Source of the DNA: Rhizobium sp. PDO1-076 | GTDB lineage: Bacteria; Pseudomonadota; Alphaproteobacteria; Rhizobiales; Rhizobiaceae | Direction of reading: 5' to 3' | Assembly (NCBI RefSeq): GCF_000247475.1 | Contig: NZ_AHZC01000055.1 | Span: 1 to 61,701 of the forward strand | Length of the DNA: 61,701 bases | Shown: positions 52,653-61,701 of the stretch, in pieces | Position numbering within the stretch: the first letter of the stretch is position 1 | How the letters are laid out: each line of letters opens with the position of its first letter | The notes under the pieces: model-generated | The model's database searches: none | What the model saw: the letters and a program-made list of their open reading frames with translations, nothing else | What the model was told of the DNA's origin: nothing | Position numbers and translations under genes: made by a program

Positions 52653-53414
52653 TCAGTAGGCGTTGAAAGACGTGATCGAACGGGAAATCAACCGGTCGAT
52701 ATCCTTCGGATTGTCATGTTCGACGACGAAATATTTGACCTTGGTGCCGCGCAAGGCTTGCATCAGCCCCTTCCAGTCGACCGTGCCGTGACCGACATCG
52801 GCCCAGCCGTCTTCATCGGCATTTTGCCCCGCCGGCGCAATATCCTTGACGTGGACGGCACTGATGCGTTTGCCGTAGCTTTCGATCCAGGCGAGCGGAT
52901 CGGCTTTGCCGCGGATGACCCAGGCAATGTCGGCTTCCCAGTCGAGTTCGGGACCGCCGGCCAGGATCTGCTCCTGCGGCGTCGAATCGTCTTCCAGCGT
53001 GGCGAATTCGAAGTCGTGATTGTGCCAGCCGAAAATGAGACCGGCGTCCCGGATCGGCTTGCCCGCCGCCTGCAGGCGCTGGCCGAAGGCGAACCAGCCG
53101 GACGCATCACTCGGCCGCTGGTCAGGCAGCAGATACGGGCAATAGATCGCTTCGATGCCGAGTGCCTTGGCAATCTTGACCACCCTGGCCGGATCACCCT
53201 CGATCATGTCGAGACCGAAATGCGCTGTCGGCATGGTGAGGCCGTTCGTATCGAGATCCGACTTCAATGCTGCGAGACCGGCGTCGTCGAGCGCCGCATA
53301 CATTGCGCCATAGCCTTCGACGGCGCCATATCCGGCCGTAGCAAGCTTGGGCAGGATGTCGCTGAACGGCTGGAAATTGCGGGCGCTGTAAAGCTGGAAG
53401 CCGAGTTTCGTCAT
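52653..53414 (-). CDS. Sugar phosphate isomerase/epimerase (AP endonuclease 2 fold)
   Basis: 253 residues from ATG 53414, with GAGGAGGAAATACCC upstream. TIM barrel opening MTKLGFQLYSARNFQPFSDI, with metal ligand motifs FGWHNHDFEF, ELDWEADIAWVIRGKADP and ISAVHVKDIAP, ending YFVVEHDNPKD. The family (IolE/IolI/DTE-like) isomerises keto-sugars or inosose. It is adjacent to Gfo/Idh, a common pairing. Confidence 0.92.
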   Translation of the reverse strand: MTKLGFQLYSARNFQPFSDILPKLATAGYGAVEGYGAMYAALDDAGLAALKSDLDTNGLTMPTAHFGLDMIEGDPARVVKIAKALGIEAIYCPYLLPDQRPSDASGWFAFGQRLQAAGKPIRDAGLIFGWHNHDFEFATLEDDSTPQEQILAGGPELDWEADIAWVIRGKADPLAWIESYGKRISAVHVKDIAPAGQNADEDGWADVGHGTVDWKGLMQALRGTKVKYFVVEHDNPKDIDRLISRSITSFNAY

Positions 53415-53473
53415 GGGTATTTCCTCCTCGATGCTGCCCGTGCCGTCGGCCGGGCCTATGTCCCTGAAGTTGG

Positions 53474-55930
53474 TCAATCCGCCGCTTGGCAGGAGTGCAG
53501 ATCGTAGATGCGGAAGTCCGGCAGCACGCCGGACTCCATGGTCGATGACGGCGTGAAGACGATCCGCCGGGTTTCGCCGCCTGAAAGATCGAAGGCATTG
53601 TCGCTATAGCGGCCGGGCGTGGCACTTTCGATCATCACGAACAGGGCGAGCCCCTTTGCCGAGACCGCAATCTCGAATGAGCCGTCAGCAAGCGCCGTGA
53701 CACCGGTCGTGAGTTCCGGCGACTGCAGGTCGAGCGACTTGTAGGTGCCGTTGAGGAAATGCCCCTCGCCACGCATGCCGTTCGATGCTGTGAAGCTCCA
53801 GGCGAGCATTCCGTCGACCGGGATCTCCGTGGTGTCGAGCGTCAGCAGGACCTCGGCGCGATCCGGGCCGCAATCGCCCTGAACGCTCTTCAGCGGACTA
53901 CGTTTACCGTCGAGTGTCAGCGTGAACAGGTTCATGTCGATCGTCACCGGATCGAGCGTGTCGTTGACCATGGATAGGGTCAGGGACGCAGCGTCATCGG
54001 ACGGGATTGCCGCGACTGCCACCGGCTGGAAGAACCGCCGCGCCATGTAATGCATCGCCTTCCAGCTGCCGCCATAGTCGAGACTCGACCACGAGGCCAC
54101 CGGCCAGGTATCGTTGAGCTGCCAGTAGAGCGTGCCCATGCAATGAGGCTTCAGCGACCGCCAGAAATCGACAGCCGTCTTGATCGCCAGTCCCTGCTGG
54201 ATCTGGCTGAGATAGACAAAATTGGCGAAATCCTTGGGGAAGCGGAAATAGCGGAACATCGTGCCGGCGATCCGCTCATTGCCGCCTGCATTCTTCTGGT
54301 GCAGTTCGATCACCGGCGAGGCAATGTTCATATCGGCCTTGTCGGCAAAGGTCTCGATCACCGGCAGCGAGGTATAGGACTGGAAACCGAACTCCGAGCA
54401 GAAGCGGGGGCGAACGCTGCGATAATTGTCGAAGCTCTTGTTCTCGTGCCAGACCGACCAGTAATGCATGTCGCCCGAACCATCGGCATGCCAGGCATCG
54501 CCATAGTCGAGATAACCAGACGCCGGGCTCGACGGCCACCAGATGGCTTGCGGGAAGGCCTTGCGCACACCTTGTTCAATGACCCGATTGAGCCGGTCAT
54601 AGGCAACCAGATAGCGGTCCCGATTTTTCACCGATTCCTCGAACCAGGTCAGAGCGCCGACCAGTTCATTGTCGCCGCACCAGAGCATGATCGACGGATG
54701 CGAGGCGAGCCGGCGCACCTGATAATCGACCTCGTGGGCAACATTCGCGAGGAAATCGTCGCTGCACGGATAGAGATTGCAGGCAAACATGAAGTCCTGC
54801 CAGACCATCAGCCCCTTGAGGTCGCAGAGATCGTAGAACCAATCGGCTTCGTAAAACCCACCGCCCCAGATACGGATCATGTTCATGTTCGCATCGACGG
54901 CCGATTGCAGCAGGTCGTCGGTCTTGGCGACCGAGCTCCGCGAATAAAGCGCATCGGCCGGAATCCAGTTGGCACCACGGCAGAAGATTTCGCGGCCATT
55001 GACCTTGAGAGCAAAGCGGCTGCCGGCCGCATCGGGATCGGTGATCAGCTCGACGGTGCGCAAGCCGATCTGGCGGGTAACGGTCTCGGTCGGCAGATCG
55101 ACGGTCAGCGTGTAAAGCGCCTGCTCGCCGTTGCCGGCCGGCCACCACAGCCGCGGCTTGTCGACCTCGAAGACATAAACGACCTTCGTTTCGCCGGCAT
55201 TGATGCCAACATCGAGGCGGACCCTCTCGCCGTCCAGGGCAAAATGCACCGGCACGACGGCAGGCTCGACCGAGTGGATCGTGGCGGTCACCTTGAGATC
55301 GACGCGACCGTCGGCATGGTGGAGCTGTTCGGTCTCGACATGTTCGATGCGCGCCGGATCGAGCTTTTTCACCGAAACCGTGCCATAGAGGCCGAGCGGC
55401 GCAATCGCGATATTCCAGTCCCAGCCGAAATGGCATTGCGGCTTGCGCAGCATGTTGCCGTTCGGGATCGGCGAATTGCCTTTCTGGTACGGCACATAGA
55501 ACGGCTGCCGCGCCTGGCGTTCGGCGCCGGCTGTTATGCTTGAGTGAAAGACGATGCGGATGCGATTCTCGCCGGGCTGGAGGGCGGCCGAGATGTCCGG
55601 ACGGTAACGGCGGAAGCAATTATCGGCCGACAAAACCGGCACGTCGTTGACGAAGACGACGGCGACCGTGTCGAGATAGTCGATGTCGAGATACCAGCTG
55701 CCGGAGGCATCCGGCACGACGAAGCTGCGCTCGACCGTCCAGTCACGCTCGGCGACCCATTGGACGACCTCTTCATTGCGACCGAAATACGGGTCGGGAA
55801 TGATGCCTGATGTCACCAGCGCCGAATGCACGTCGCCCGGCAAGGTGAAGCTTGCACCATGTTCGCCATCGGCGGATGCCAGCTGCCACTCGCCGTGAAG
55901 ATCGATGATGTCGCCGTTCGAATGTTCCAT
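53474..55930 (-). CDS. Glycoside hydrolase family 2, beta-mannosidase
   Basis: 818 residues. The jelly-roll N-terminal domain begins DLHGEWQLASADGEHGASFT and contains GDVHSALVTSGIIPDPYFGR. The acid/base Glu is in SIMLWCGDNELVGAL and the nucleophile Glu in RPRFCSEFGFQSYTSLP. NPHCHFGWDW-type residues (KPQCHFGWDWN) are typical of beta-mannosidases. No signal peptide: it hydrolyses imported mannosides in the cytoplasm. Same strand and order as the downstream sugar-processing genes. Confidence 0.95.
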   Translation of the reverse strand: MEHSNGDIIDLHGEWQLASADGEHGASFTLPGDVHSALVTSGIIPDPYFGRNEEVVQWVAERDWTVERSFVVPDASGSWYLDIDYLDTVAVVFVNDVPVLSADNCFRRYRPDISAALQPGENRIRIVFHSSITAGAERQARQPFYVPYQKGNSPIPNGNMLRKPQCHFGWDWNIAIAPLGLYGTVSVKKLDPARIEHVETEQLHHADGRVDLKVTATIHSVEPAVVPVHFALDGERVRLDVGINAGETKVVYVFEVDKPRLWWPAGNGEQALYTLTVDLPTETVTRQIGLRTVELITDPDAAGSRFALKVNGREIFCRGANWIPADALYSRSSVAKTDDLLQSAVDANMNMIRIWGGGFYEADWFYDLCDLKGLMVWQDFMFACNLYPCSDDFLANVAHEVDYQVRRLASHPSIMLWCGDNELVGALTWFEESVKNRDRYLVAYDRLNRVIEQGVRKAFPQAIWWPSSPASGYLDYGDAWHADGSGDMHYWSVWHENKSFDNYRSVRPRFCSEFGFQSYTSLPVIETFADKADMNIASPVIELHQKNAGGNERIAGTMFRYFRFPKDFANFVYLSQIQQGLAIKTAVDFWRSLKPHCMGTLYWQLNDTWPVASWSSLDYGGSWKAMHYMARRFFQPVAVAAIPSDDAASLTLSMVNDTLDPVTIDMNLFTLTLDGKRSPLKSVQGDCGPDRAEVLLTLDTTEIPVDGMLAWSFTASNGMRGEGHFLNGTYKSLDLQSPELTTGVTALADGSFEIAVSAKGLALFVMIESATPGRYSDNAFDLSGGETRRIVFTPSSTMESGVLPDFRIYDLHSCQAAD

Positions 55931-55992
55931 GGTGCCTGATCCTCAACCGAGACGCACGTCCCGGCCGAAACCGGGACGCTGGGACAGAACGC

Positions 55993-57081
55993 TCAGATGC
56001 GCTCCTCTGACGTGGCATCAAACAGCGAAGCCACCGACATGTCGAAACTCAGGCGCACGCGGGCACCCGGCGCATAACGCCGCGTTCCGCCGATCCTGAC
56101 CGACATCACATGCCCGGCATGTTTGAGCCACAGCAGGTTGTCGGCACCCATCGGCTCCTCGATATCGACGACGGCCTCGTGGAACTCGGCAATGCCGTTT
56201 TCCTCGTCCACCTTCACATGCTCGGGCCGCACGCCGAGCACAACCTTGCGTCCGGCAGTCAGCGCTTCCTTCGCGCGGTAGCCAACCAACGAAAACAGCA
56301 CGTCATGGGTCTTGAAAAACAGCTGACCGCCCTGCTCGACGATCTCGCCATGCAGGAAATTCATCGATGGAGACCCGATGAAGCCGGCGACGAACAGGTT
56401 CCTCGGCTGGTTATAGATCGTGTTCGGATCGGCGAGCTGCTGGATTTCACCGCTCTTCATGATCGCGATTCGGTCGGCCAGCGTCAGTGCCTCGATCTGG
56501 TCGTGGGTGACGTAGATCATCGTGTTTTTCAGGTTCTGATGCAGGCGCTTGATTTCGACACGCAGTTCCGAGCGGAGCTTGGCGTCGAGGTTGGACAGCG
56601 GTTCGTCAAACAGGAAGACATCGACGTCGCGCACCAGCGCCCGGCCGATCGCCACGCGCTGGCGCTGGCCGCCCGACAGTTCCGACGGCTTGCGCTTCAA
56701 CAACGGTCCGATCTGAAGGATGTCGGAAGCGCGCTGCACACGCTTGTCGATATCCGCCTTGGGCATCTTGGCAACCTGCAGGCCAAAGGACAGGTTCTTT
56801 TCCACCGTCATCTGCGGATAGAGTGCATAGGACTGGAACACCATGCCGATGCCGCGGTCCTTGGGCTCTTCCCAGGTGACATTCTTGCCCTTGATGAAGA
56901 TCTGCCCCTCGGTCGGCTCCAGCAGGCCGGCGATGCAGTTGAGCAGCGTGGACTTGCCACAGCCGGACGAGCCGAGCAGGACTAGGAACTCGCCGTCGCC
57001 GATGTCGAGGTTGAGATTTTGCAGCACCTTGACGGCACCAAAGCTCAAGGAAAGGTCTCTGATCGATACGCTATGCGACAT
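55993..57081 (-). CDS. Sugar ABC transporter ATPase (UgpC/MalK family)
   Basis: 362 residues from ATG 57081 (MSHSVSIRDLSLSFGAVKVL). Walker A LLGSSGCGKSTLLNCIAG, signature LSGGQRQRVAIGRALVRD, Walker B DVFLFDEPLSNLDAKLR and the H-loop IYVTHDQIEALTLADR are intact. The C-terminal TOBE domain is typical of CUT1 importers. It powers the two permeases encoded just upstream. Confidence 0.95.
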   Translation of the reverse strand: MSHSVSIRDLSLSFGAVKVLQNLNLDIGDGEFLVLLGSSGCGKSTLLNCIAGLLEPTEGQIFIKGKNVTWEEPKDRGIGMVFQSYALYPQMTVEKNLSFGLQVAKMPKADIDKRVQRASDILQIGPLLKRKPSELSGGQRQRVAIGRALVRDVDVFLFDEPLSNLDAKLRSELRVEIKRLHQNLKNTMIYVTHDQIEALTLADRIAIMKSGEIQQLADPNTIYNQPRNLFVAGFIGSPSMNFLHGEIVEQGGQLFFKTHDVLFSLVGYRAKEALTAGRKVVLGVRPEHVKVDEENGIAEFHEAVVDIEEPMGADNLLWLKHAGHVMSVRIGGTRRYAPGARVRLSFDMSVASLFDATSEERI

Positions 57082-57085
57082 GTGT

Positions 57086-58051
57086 TTAACCCTTGACTGC
57101 GCCGGCGGCGATACCGCGGACAAAGAGACGTCCCGACACGAAATAGACGAACAGCGGCACCGCGCCGGTCAGCAGCGTGGCGGCCATGTTGACGTTGTAT
57201 TCCTTCACGCCTTGGACGGAGTTGACGATGTTGTTGAGCTGGACCGTCATCGGGTAGTATTCCGGACGGGTGAAGACGACGCCGAACAGGAAGTCGTTCC
57301 AGATGCCGGTTATCTGCAGGATCATCGCAACCACGAAGATCGGCAGCGACATCGGCAGCATGATCCTGAGATAGATCTGCCAGAACCCTGCCCCGTCGAT
57401 ACGCGCCGCCTTGAACAGCTCTTCCGGCAGCGACGTGAAGTAGTTGCGGAACAACAGCGTCAGGATCGGCATGCCGAAGATCGTATGTACGATGACCAGG
57501 CCAGACAGTGTGCCGTAGATGCCCAGTTCGCGCAGAACGATCACGATCGGATAGATCATCACCTGGTATGGAACGAAGGCGCCGACGATCAGGATGGTGA
57601 AGAACAGGTCCGCACCCTTGAAGCGCCAGTTGGCCAGCGCATAGCCATTGACCGAAGCGATCAGGATCGAGATCAGCGTCGAGGGCACGGTGATCCTCAC
57701 CGAGTTCCAGAATCCTCGCGACAGGCCATCACAGTTGAGTCCGGTGCAGGCCGTCGCCCAGGCCTTGACCCAAGGCTCGAAGGTGATCTCCATCGGCGGT
57801 GAGAAGATGTTGCCCATGCGGATTTCCGGCATGCCTTTGAGCGATGTGACGATCATCACATAGAGCGGCAGCAGGTAATACAGCGCAAAGAAGATCAGCG
57901 CGCCGTAGAGCATGATGTTGCGGCCGGAAAAGGTGCGGCGCGGCTTGGCACCGGTCGGACCCGGGCCAAGGCGACCGATCGGACCGGGGCCGGCCGGGAT
58001 CGGCATTGCCGCGGATGTCTTGGGGAGATTGGGGGAAACCGAATTAGCCAC
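57086..58051 (-). CDS. CUT1 sugar ABC transporter permease (MalG type)
   Basis: 321 residues, six membrane segments. The EAA loop is LPEELFKAARIDGAGFWQIY. The GTG at 58051 lies inside the end of the partner permease gene and uses GGAGGAAAGAAGC as ribosome site, so the two are coupled. It pairs with the MalF-type subunit. A proline/glycine-rich N-terminal tail precedes the first helix. Confidence 0.94.
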   Translation of the reverse strand: MANSVSPNLPKTSAAMPIPAGPGPIGRLGPGPTGAKPRRTFSGRNIMLYGALIFFALYYLLPLYVMIVTSLKGMPEIRMGNIFSPPMEITFEPWVKAWATACTGLNCDGLSRGFWNSVRITVPSTLISILIASVNGYALANWRFKGADLFFTILIVGAFVPYQVMIYPIVIVLRELGIYGTLSGLVIVHTIFGMPILTLLFRNYFTSLPEELFKAARIDGAGFWQIYLRIMLPMSLPIFVVAMILQITGIWNDFLFGVVFTRPEYYPMTVQLNNIVNSVQGVKEYNVNMAATLLTGAVPLFVYFVSGRLFVRGIAAGAVKG

Positions 58052-58946
58052 GCTTCTTTCCTCCGAATTCCAGGTAGGCCCAGGGGATGATGACGATCGC
58101 GACCGTGAGCAGCATCATCGTCGATGCGGCAAAGCCCTGGCCGAGGTTCTGCGCCTGGAACATGTAGTCGTAGACGTATTTTGCCGGCACTTCCGAGGCG
58201 ATGCCCGGACCGCCGCTGGTCTGTGCCACAACGAGGTCATAGAGGCGCACGATGCCGCTGGTAATGATCACCAGCGTGGTGATGAACACCGGCCGCATCA
58301 TCGGGATGATGATGAACAGATAGGTCCTCCACACCGGGATTCCGTCGACCCGCGACGCTTTCCAGATGTCCTCGTCGATGCCGCGCAGACCGGCGAGCAG
58401 CAGGCACATGACGAGCCCCGTGCCCTGCCAGAGCCCGGCAATCAGCACACCATAGATGACGATGTCGGCATCGTAGAGCGGATTGAAGGTGAAGGTCGTC
58501 CATCCGAGGCTGCGCACGATCGACTGCACTCCGAAATCCGGGTTGAGGATCCACTGCCACACCAGACCGGTGACGATGAACGACAGCGCGAACGGATAGA
58601 GGAAGATGGTGCGGAAGGTGTTTTCGAAGCGGATTTTCTGATCCATCAGCGCCGCCAGCAAAAAGCCGATGACCACGCTGAAGATCAGCGACAAAATCCC
58701 GTAGATCGCCAGATTCTGGATCGACATGATCCAGCGCGGCGCGTCCCAAAGGCGGTCATACTGGTCGAGACCGACAAATTGCAGGCGCGGCAGCAACTTG
58801 GAATTGGTGAAGGAATAAACCACCGTCCAGAGGGTTCCACCGAGGAAAATCACCAGCGCGGTGAGGATCATCGGGATCGAGGCAATCTTGGAATTGAGAT
58901 TGCGAAACAGCTTGTTGGGTCGACCGGCATGCGCTTGGCCCGTCAT
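58044..58946 (-). CDS. CUT1 sugar ABC transporter permease (MalF type)
   Basis: 300 residues, six membrane segments with the EAA loop IDEDIWKASRVDGIPVWRTY. ATG 58946 is preceded by GGAGGACTGACCC. It is first of the two permease genes and lies 174 bases after the binding-protein gene, with a hairpin in between. Confidence 0.94.
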   Translation of the reverse strand: MTGQAHAGRPNKLFRNLNSKIASIPMILTALVIFLGGTLWTVVYSFTNSKLLPRLQFVGLDQYDRLWDAPRWIMSIQNLAIYGILSLIFSVVIGFLLAALMDQKIRFENTFRTIFLYPFALSFIVTGLVWQWILNPDFGVQSIVRSLGWTTFTFNPLYDADIVIYGVLIAGLWQGTGLVMCLLLAGLRGIDEDIWKASRVDGIPVWRTYLFIIIPMMRPVFITTLVIITSGIVRLYDLVVAQTSGGPGIASEVPAKYVYDYMFQAQNLGQGFAASTMMLLTVAIVIIPWAYLEFGGKKRG

Positions 58947-59072
58947 GGGTCAGTCCTCCTGTTACACGGCCACAGGTGACAGCACGCCCGTCGAGAGCAC
59001 CGCTGGCTTGCGGCTTCGTCGAACTTCACGTGTCTGCGCGGTTTTCCGCACCCGGCCGGAGTTGGCAAATCA

Positions 59073-59100
59073 CCGGTCGGGCTCCTTCGAACCCGACCGG
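59073..59100 (-). promoter_or_regulatory. Hairpin between binding-protein and permease genes
   Basis: CCGGTCGGG pairs perfectly with CCCGACCGG around a 10-base loop. It follows the binding-protein stop on the minus strand and has no T tract. Structures here commonly protect the upstream mRNA, letting the binding protein outnumber the permeases. Confidence 0.55.
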
Positions 59101-59120
59101 ATATCGTCAACCGCCTTTGC

Positions 59121-60353
59121 TCAGTCTGCAGCGGCGATGATTTCGGCAAAACGCTTCTGCGCGTCTTCCGGCGTCATCGAGGCATTGGCAAAGAATTCGG
59201 AGAACAGGTCTTCCTTCTGCTTCTGGCTATCCGGCGAAAGCAACTGGTCGGTGCCCTGGATGACATTGCCCTTGGCAAGGATCTCAAGGCCCTTCTTCAT
59301 GCAGTCGTTGGCAGCAGCCAGATCGACGTCGCCACGAACCGGCAGCGAGCCCTTCTTCAGGTTGAACGCGACCTGGGTTGCCGGAGCAAGCAGGGTCGAG
59401 GCCAGCACTTCCTGCGCCTTGGATTTTTCCTCGTCCTTGAGCAGCGGGAAGTAGAACGCATCACCACCGGTCGAGATGATCTCGTTGACGCCGAGACCCG
59501 GCAGGCACGTATAGTCGGTACCGGCGGTCTGGCCGGCAAGCGCGAATTCGCCCTGCGCCCAGTCACCCATGATCTGGCCGCCGGCCTTGCCGGTAATCAC
59601 CAGATTGGTGGCCTGGTTCCAGTCCTGGACATTGGAGCCCTTGGACATCCGACGGGCATCGTCGGCAGCCTTGAACACCTTGGCGATCTCGGGACCGGCT
59701 GCGACTTCCGCATCCTTTTCCTTGAACACCTTCTCGAAGGTATCCTTGCCGGCAATGGCGACGAGCAGAACGTCGAAGGCACCGGCGGACTGCCACGGCT
59801 GACCGCCGACGGCGAGCGGAATGATACCGGCCTTTTCAAGCGCCGGAGCGGCTGCGACGAACTCGTCCCAGTTCTTCGGCACCTCGACACCGGCTGTCTT
59901 GAACGCGGCATTCGAAAGCCACAGCCACTGCCAGGAATGGATGTTGACCGGGGCACAATAGACCTTGCCGTCGATCGTGCAGGATTCCAGCAGGCTGGCC
60001 GGCTTGATGATGTCCTTCCAGCCTTCCTTGGTTGCGACATCGGTCAGGTCGCGCAGCAGACCGGACTGGGCCAGCTCCTCTGCCTGACGACCATGGTTGA
60101 ACTGGGTGGCGGCCATCGGGTCACCACCGGTAATGCGGCTGACCATGATCGGACGCGCGGTACCGCCGGATCCGGCGATAGCACCATCAACCCATTTGTT
60201 GCCGGTGGCGTCGAAAGCCTTGGCAAGCTCGGCGACCGCCGCGGCTTCACCGCCGGAGGTCCACCAATGGGTGACTTCGAGATCCGTTGCATGAGCCGCG
60301 AACGGCATGACGACAGTTACGGCCAAAGCTGCCGCGAAGCTACGAAAATTCAT
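59121..60353 (-). CDS. Sugar ABC transporter substrate-binding protein
   Basis: 410 residues. Sec signal peptide (SFAAALAVTVVMPFAAHATD, cleavage after HA). The mature part is a CUT1 family binding protein: LEVTHWWTSGGEAAAVAELA, GDPMAATQFNHGRQAEELAQ, VPKNWDEFVAAAPALEKAG. The first gene of the transport operon, with an excellent ribosome site GAGGGAGGAGACTC. Neighbouring GH2 and GH43 enzymes suggest that the ligand is a manno- or xylo-oligosaccharide or a plant glycoside; this is inference. Confidence 0.95.
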   Translation of the reverse strand: MNFRSFAAALAVTVVMPFAAHATDLEVTHWWTSGGEAAAVAELAKAFDATGNKWVDGAIAGSGGTARPIMVSRITGGDPMAATQFNHGRQAEELAQSGLLRDLTDVATKEGWKDIIKPASLLESCTIDGKVYCAPVNIHSWQWLWLSNAAFKTAGVEVPKNWDEFVAAAPALEKAGIIPLAVGGQPWQSAGAFDVLLVAIAGKDTFEKVFKEKDAEVAAGPEIAKVFKAADDARRMSKGSNVQDWNQATNLVITGKAGGQIMGDWAQGEFALAGQTAGTDYTCLPGLGVNEIISTGGDAFYFPLLKDEEKSKAQEVLASTLLAPATQVAFNLKKGSLPVRGDVDLAAANDCMKKGLEILAKGNVIQGTDQLLSPDSQKQKEDLFSEFFANASMTPEDAQKRFAEIIAAAD

Positions 60354-60801
60354 GAGTCTCCTCCCTCACTGAAACGTTGCCGGAAAAATCTATGCGAAAC
60401 GATATGAGGGCGCAACCGCAAGAACAGTAAATTTATATTTTGAAAGCAATTTCAACCTTTACGAGAACAATGGCTTTCGTTTCCCAAGTGCCTGCAAACT
60501 CGAATATATTGCATGGCAGCAGAGAACTACGTTCTGATTTCATTTGGATTTGATCATATTTCTCAATTTTTGATGTGCCATGCAGCAAAATCATGCAAAA
60601 GCTTGAAACTGATCGGTGCATTCCTGCACCTTCATGCTCAGGTTGCAGGACATCGCCGGGCGCCGCAAGAATCCGCTCGACAAACCAACTGTATCGTTAC
60701 AGATTTCACATCCACCGGACCCTGGAGAGGCGCGGTTCGGCGTGTTTGCAGCCAGCAAAAAGGCAACTATAAGCAAGGCTTACACGAATGGCAGGGACAC
60801 C
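60354..60801. other. Divergent promoter region of the sugar locus
   Basis: About 450 AT-rich bases between the binding-protein gene (minus) and the LacI gene (plus), with no gene. Besides the palindrome listed next, TGCATGGCA (about 60510) and its reverse complement TGCCATGCA (about 60576) form a pair of inverted copies that may also be regulator sites. Confidence 0.6.
60440..60455. promoter_or_regulatory. Putative LacI-family operator
   Basis: TTGAAA-GCAA-TTTCAA is an inverted repeat about 85 bases upstream of the binding-protein start, overlapping a likely promoter (TATAAA on the minus strand close by). The adjacent LacI-type regulator is the natural candidate to bind it. Confidence 0.5.
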
Positions 60802-61701
60802 ATGACAGAGCAGCAAGGGCGCGGGATCATTGACCGCGCGACGGCGACCAAGGAGAGGCCGACCCTCAAGACAATCGCCTTCATGACCGGCCTTGGCATC
60901 ACCACCGTCTCGAGAGCGCTGAAAGATGCGCCCGACATCGGTGCGGAGACCAAGGAGCGGGTCCGCATGGTGGCGCGGCAGCTGGGTTATCAGCCGAACC
61001 GGGCCGGTGTCCGCCTGCGCACCGGCAAGACCAATGTCATCGCGCTGGTGCTCGGCATCGATGAAGAGATCCTCGGTTTTTCCAACCAGATGGTGGTCGG
61101 CATTTCCGAAGTCCTGTCCGGCACGCCCTATCACATCGTCGTCACGCCGCATGCCCACACCAAGGACCCTATGCTGCCGGTGCGCTACATCCTCGAGACA
61201 GGTTCGGCCGATGGCGTGATTATATCGCGTACTGAGCCTGAAGACGCCCGGGTGCAATTGCTGATCGAGCAGAACATGCCATTCGCCACCCACGGCCGCA
61301 CCAGTATGGAGCAAGTGCATCCATACCACGATTTTGAACAACGAGGCCTTCGCCTATGGTGCTGTCGAGCGATTGGTGAACAAGGGACGCAAGCGCATCG
61401 CGCTTTTGCCACCGCCCACCAAGCTGACCTATAGCGCGCATACGCGAAACGGATTTCTGCGCGGCTTGCGGGATTTCGGCGCAGAAGAGGTTCCGCTGCA
61501 CATCAATATCGATGCATCGCTGGGCGACATTCGCAATGCGATCGAGCAATTGATGCGCGCAAACGATGCACCGGACGGTCTGATCACCGCATCCGGCAGT
61601 GCCGCAATTGCCGCCAATGCCGGTATCGAGGCGGCCGGAAAACATGTCGGACGGGAACTCGATCTGGTGTCCAAAACAAGGCACACCGATCCTGAGCTGG
61701 A
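60802..61701 (+). pseudogene. LacI-family regulator, frameshifted and cut by window edge
   Basis: From ATG 60802 the HTH reads LKTIAFMTGLGITTVSRALK, DAPDIGAETKERVRMVARQL, GYQPNRAGVRLR, then the effector domain up to FATHGRTSMEQVHPYHDF. An extra A in the AA at 61337-61338 throws the frame off. In the next frame the protein resumes as NEAFAYGAVERLVNKGRKRI, ALLPPPTKLTYSAHTRNGFL and runs to the right edge. Without the extra base it is a normal LacI regulator, probably of the divergent sugar operon. It is a recent frameshift or a sequencing error; without the regulator the operon may be constitutive. Confidence 0.85.

Noticed and set aside
54050..55543. Plus-strand frame of 497 codons
   Set aside because: Antisense to the beta-mannosidase gene; the translation shows no family motif.
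57912..58979. Plus-strand frame of 355 codons rich in His, Asp and Arg
   Set aside because: Antisense to the two permease genes; the composition is the mirror of membrane codons, not a real protein.

Overview
The window looks like Rhizobiaceae (Alphaproteobacteria, Rhizobiales). This rests on the alphaproteobacterial LexA box (GTTC-N7-GTTC), an αr14/NfeR1-like small RNA with anti-Shine-Dalgarno loops, a DUF1127 protein, CTTGAC-N17-CTATAT-type promoters and the overall gene content. I ran no database searches; names come from motif and family recognition.

Layout. (1) 1-4768: SOS/mutagenesis genes. imuA (running off the left edge) diverges from a UvrD-like helicase, a SRAP/HMCES protein and DNA polymerase IV, with a perfect LexA box between them. 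(2) 4787-5278: a four-hairpin small RNA and a DUF1127 gene, both on the minus strand. (3) 5448-13305: accessory material. It holds a broken 3'-5' exonuclease, a 1428-residue exported peptidoglycan-binding protein of unknown function next to a membrane-anchored collagen-like protein, and a set of decayed toxin-antitoxin genes around one intact Phd/PemK-like pair. (4) 13313-23733: the backbone of an integrative and conjugative element related in gene content to the Mesorhizobium symbiosis ICE family: CopG, TraG, VirD2-like relaxase, lytic transglycosylase, DUF736, TraF peptidase, DUF2840, RepA with iterons, an excisionase-like HTH protein, a split DUF6499/DUF2285 activator resembling the frameshift-produced FseA, and small LuxR/XRE regulators. 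No trb/virB type IV secretion genes and no parA are present. (5) 23863-33240: metabolic cargo. A tightly coupled operon (IclR regulator, M24 hydrolase, threonine-synthase-like PLP enzyme, TctCBA transporter) is followed by a Phd/VapC pair and a GHMP kinase with a frameshifted cysteine-synthase-like partner. (6) 33583-39196: more ICE-type genes (DUF932, a second DUF736), a degraded stretch, and a tyrosine integrase. The integrase lies against the 3' end of a tRNA-Leu(GAG), the likely attachment site.

(7) 39252-48535 looks like ordinary chromosome: tRNA-Leu, lipB, an XRE regulator, an EamA exporter, an M50 protease, GNATs, and glutathione-dependent formaldehyde detoxification (frmA and fghA, with yaiI and a DUF1345 gene between). 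(8) 48604-61701 is a sugar or glycoside utilisation locus on the minus strand: GH43, aldo/keto reductase, Gfo/Idh oxidoreductase, TIM-barrel isomerase, GH2 beta-mannosidase and a CUT1 ABC transporter, with a divergent LacI regulator that is frameshifted here and cut by the right edge.

The most unusual items are the four-loop anti-SD RNA, the split FseA-like activator with a +1 overlap, the giant exported protein with its collagen-like neighbour, and the IclR/M24/PLP/TctCBA cargo operon.
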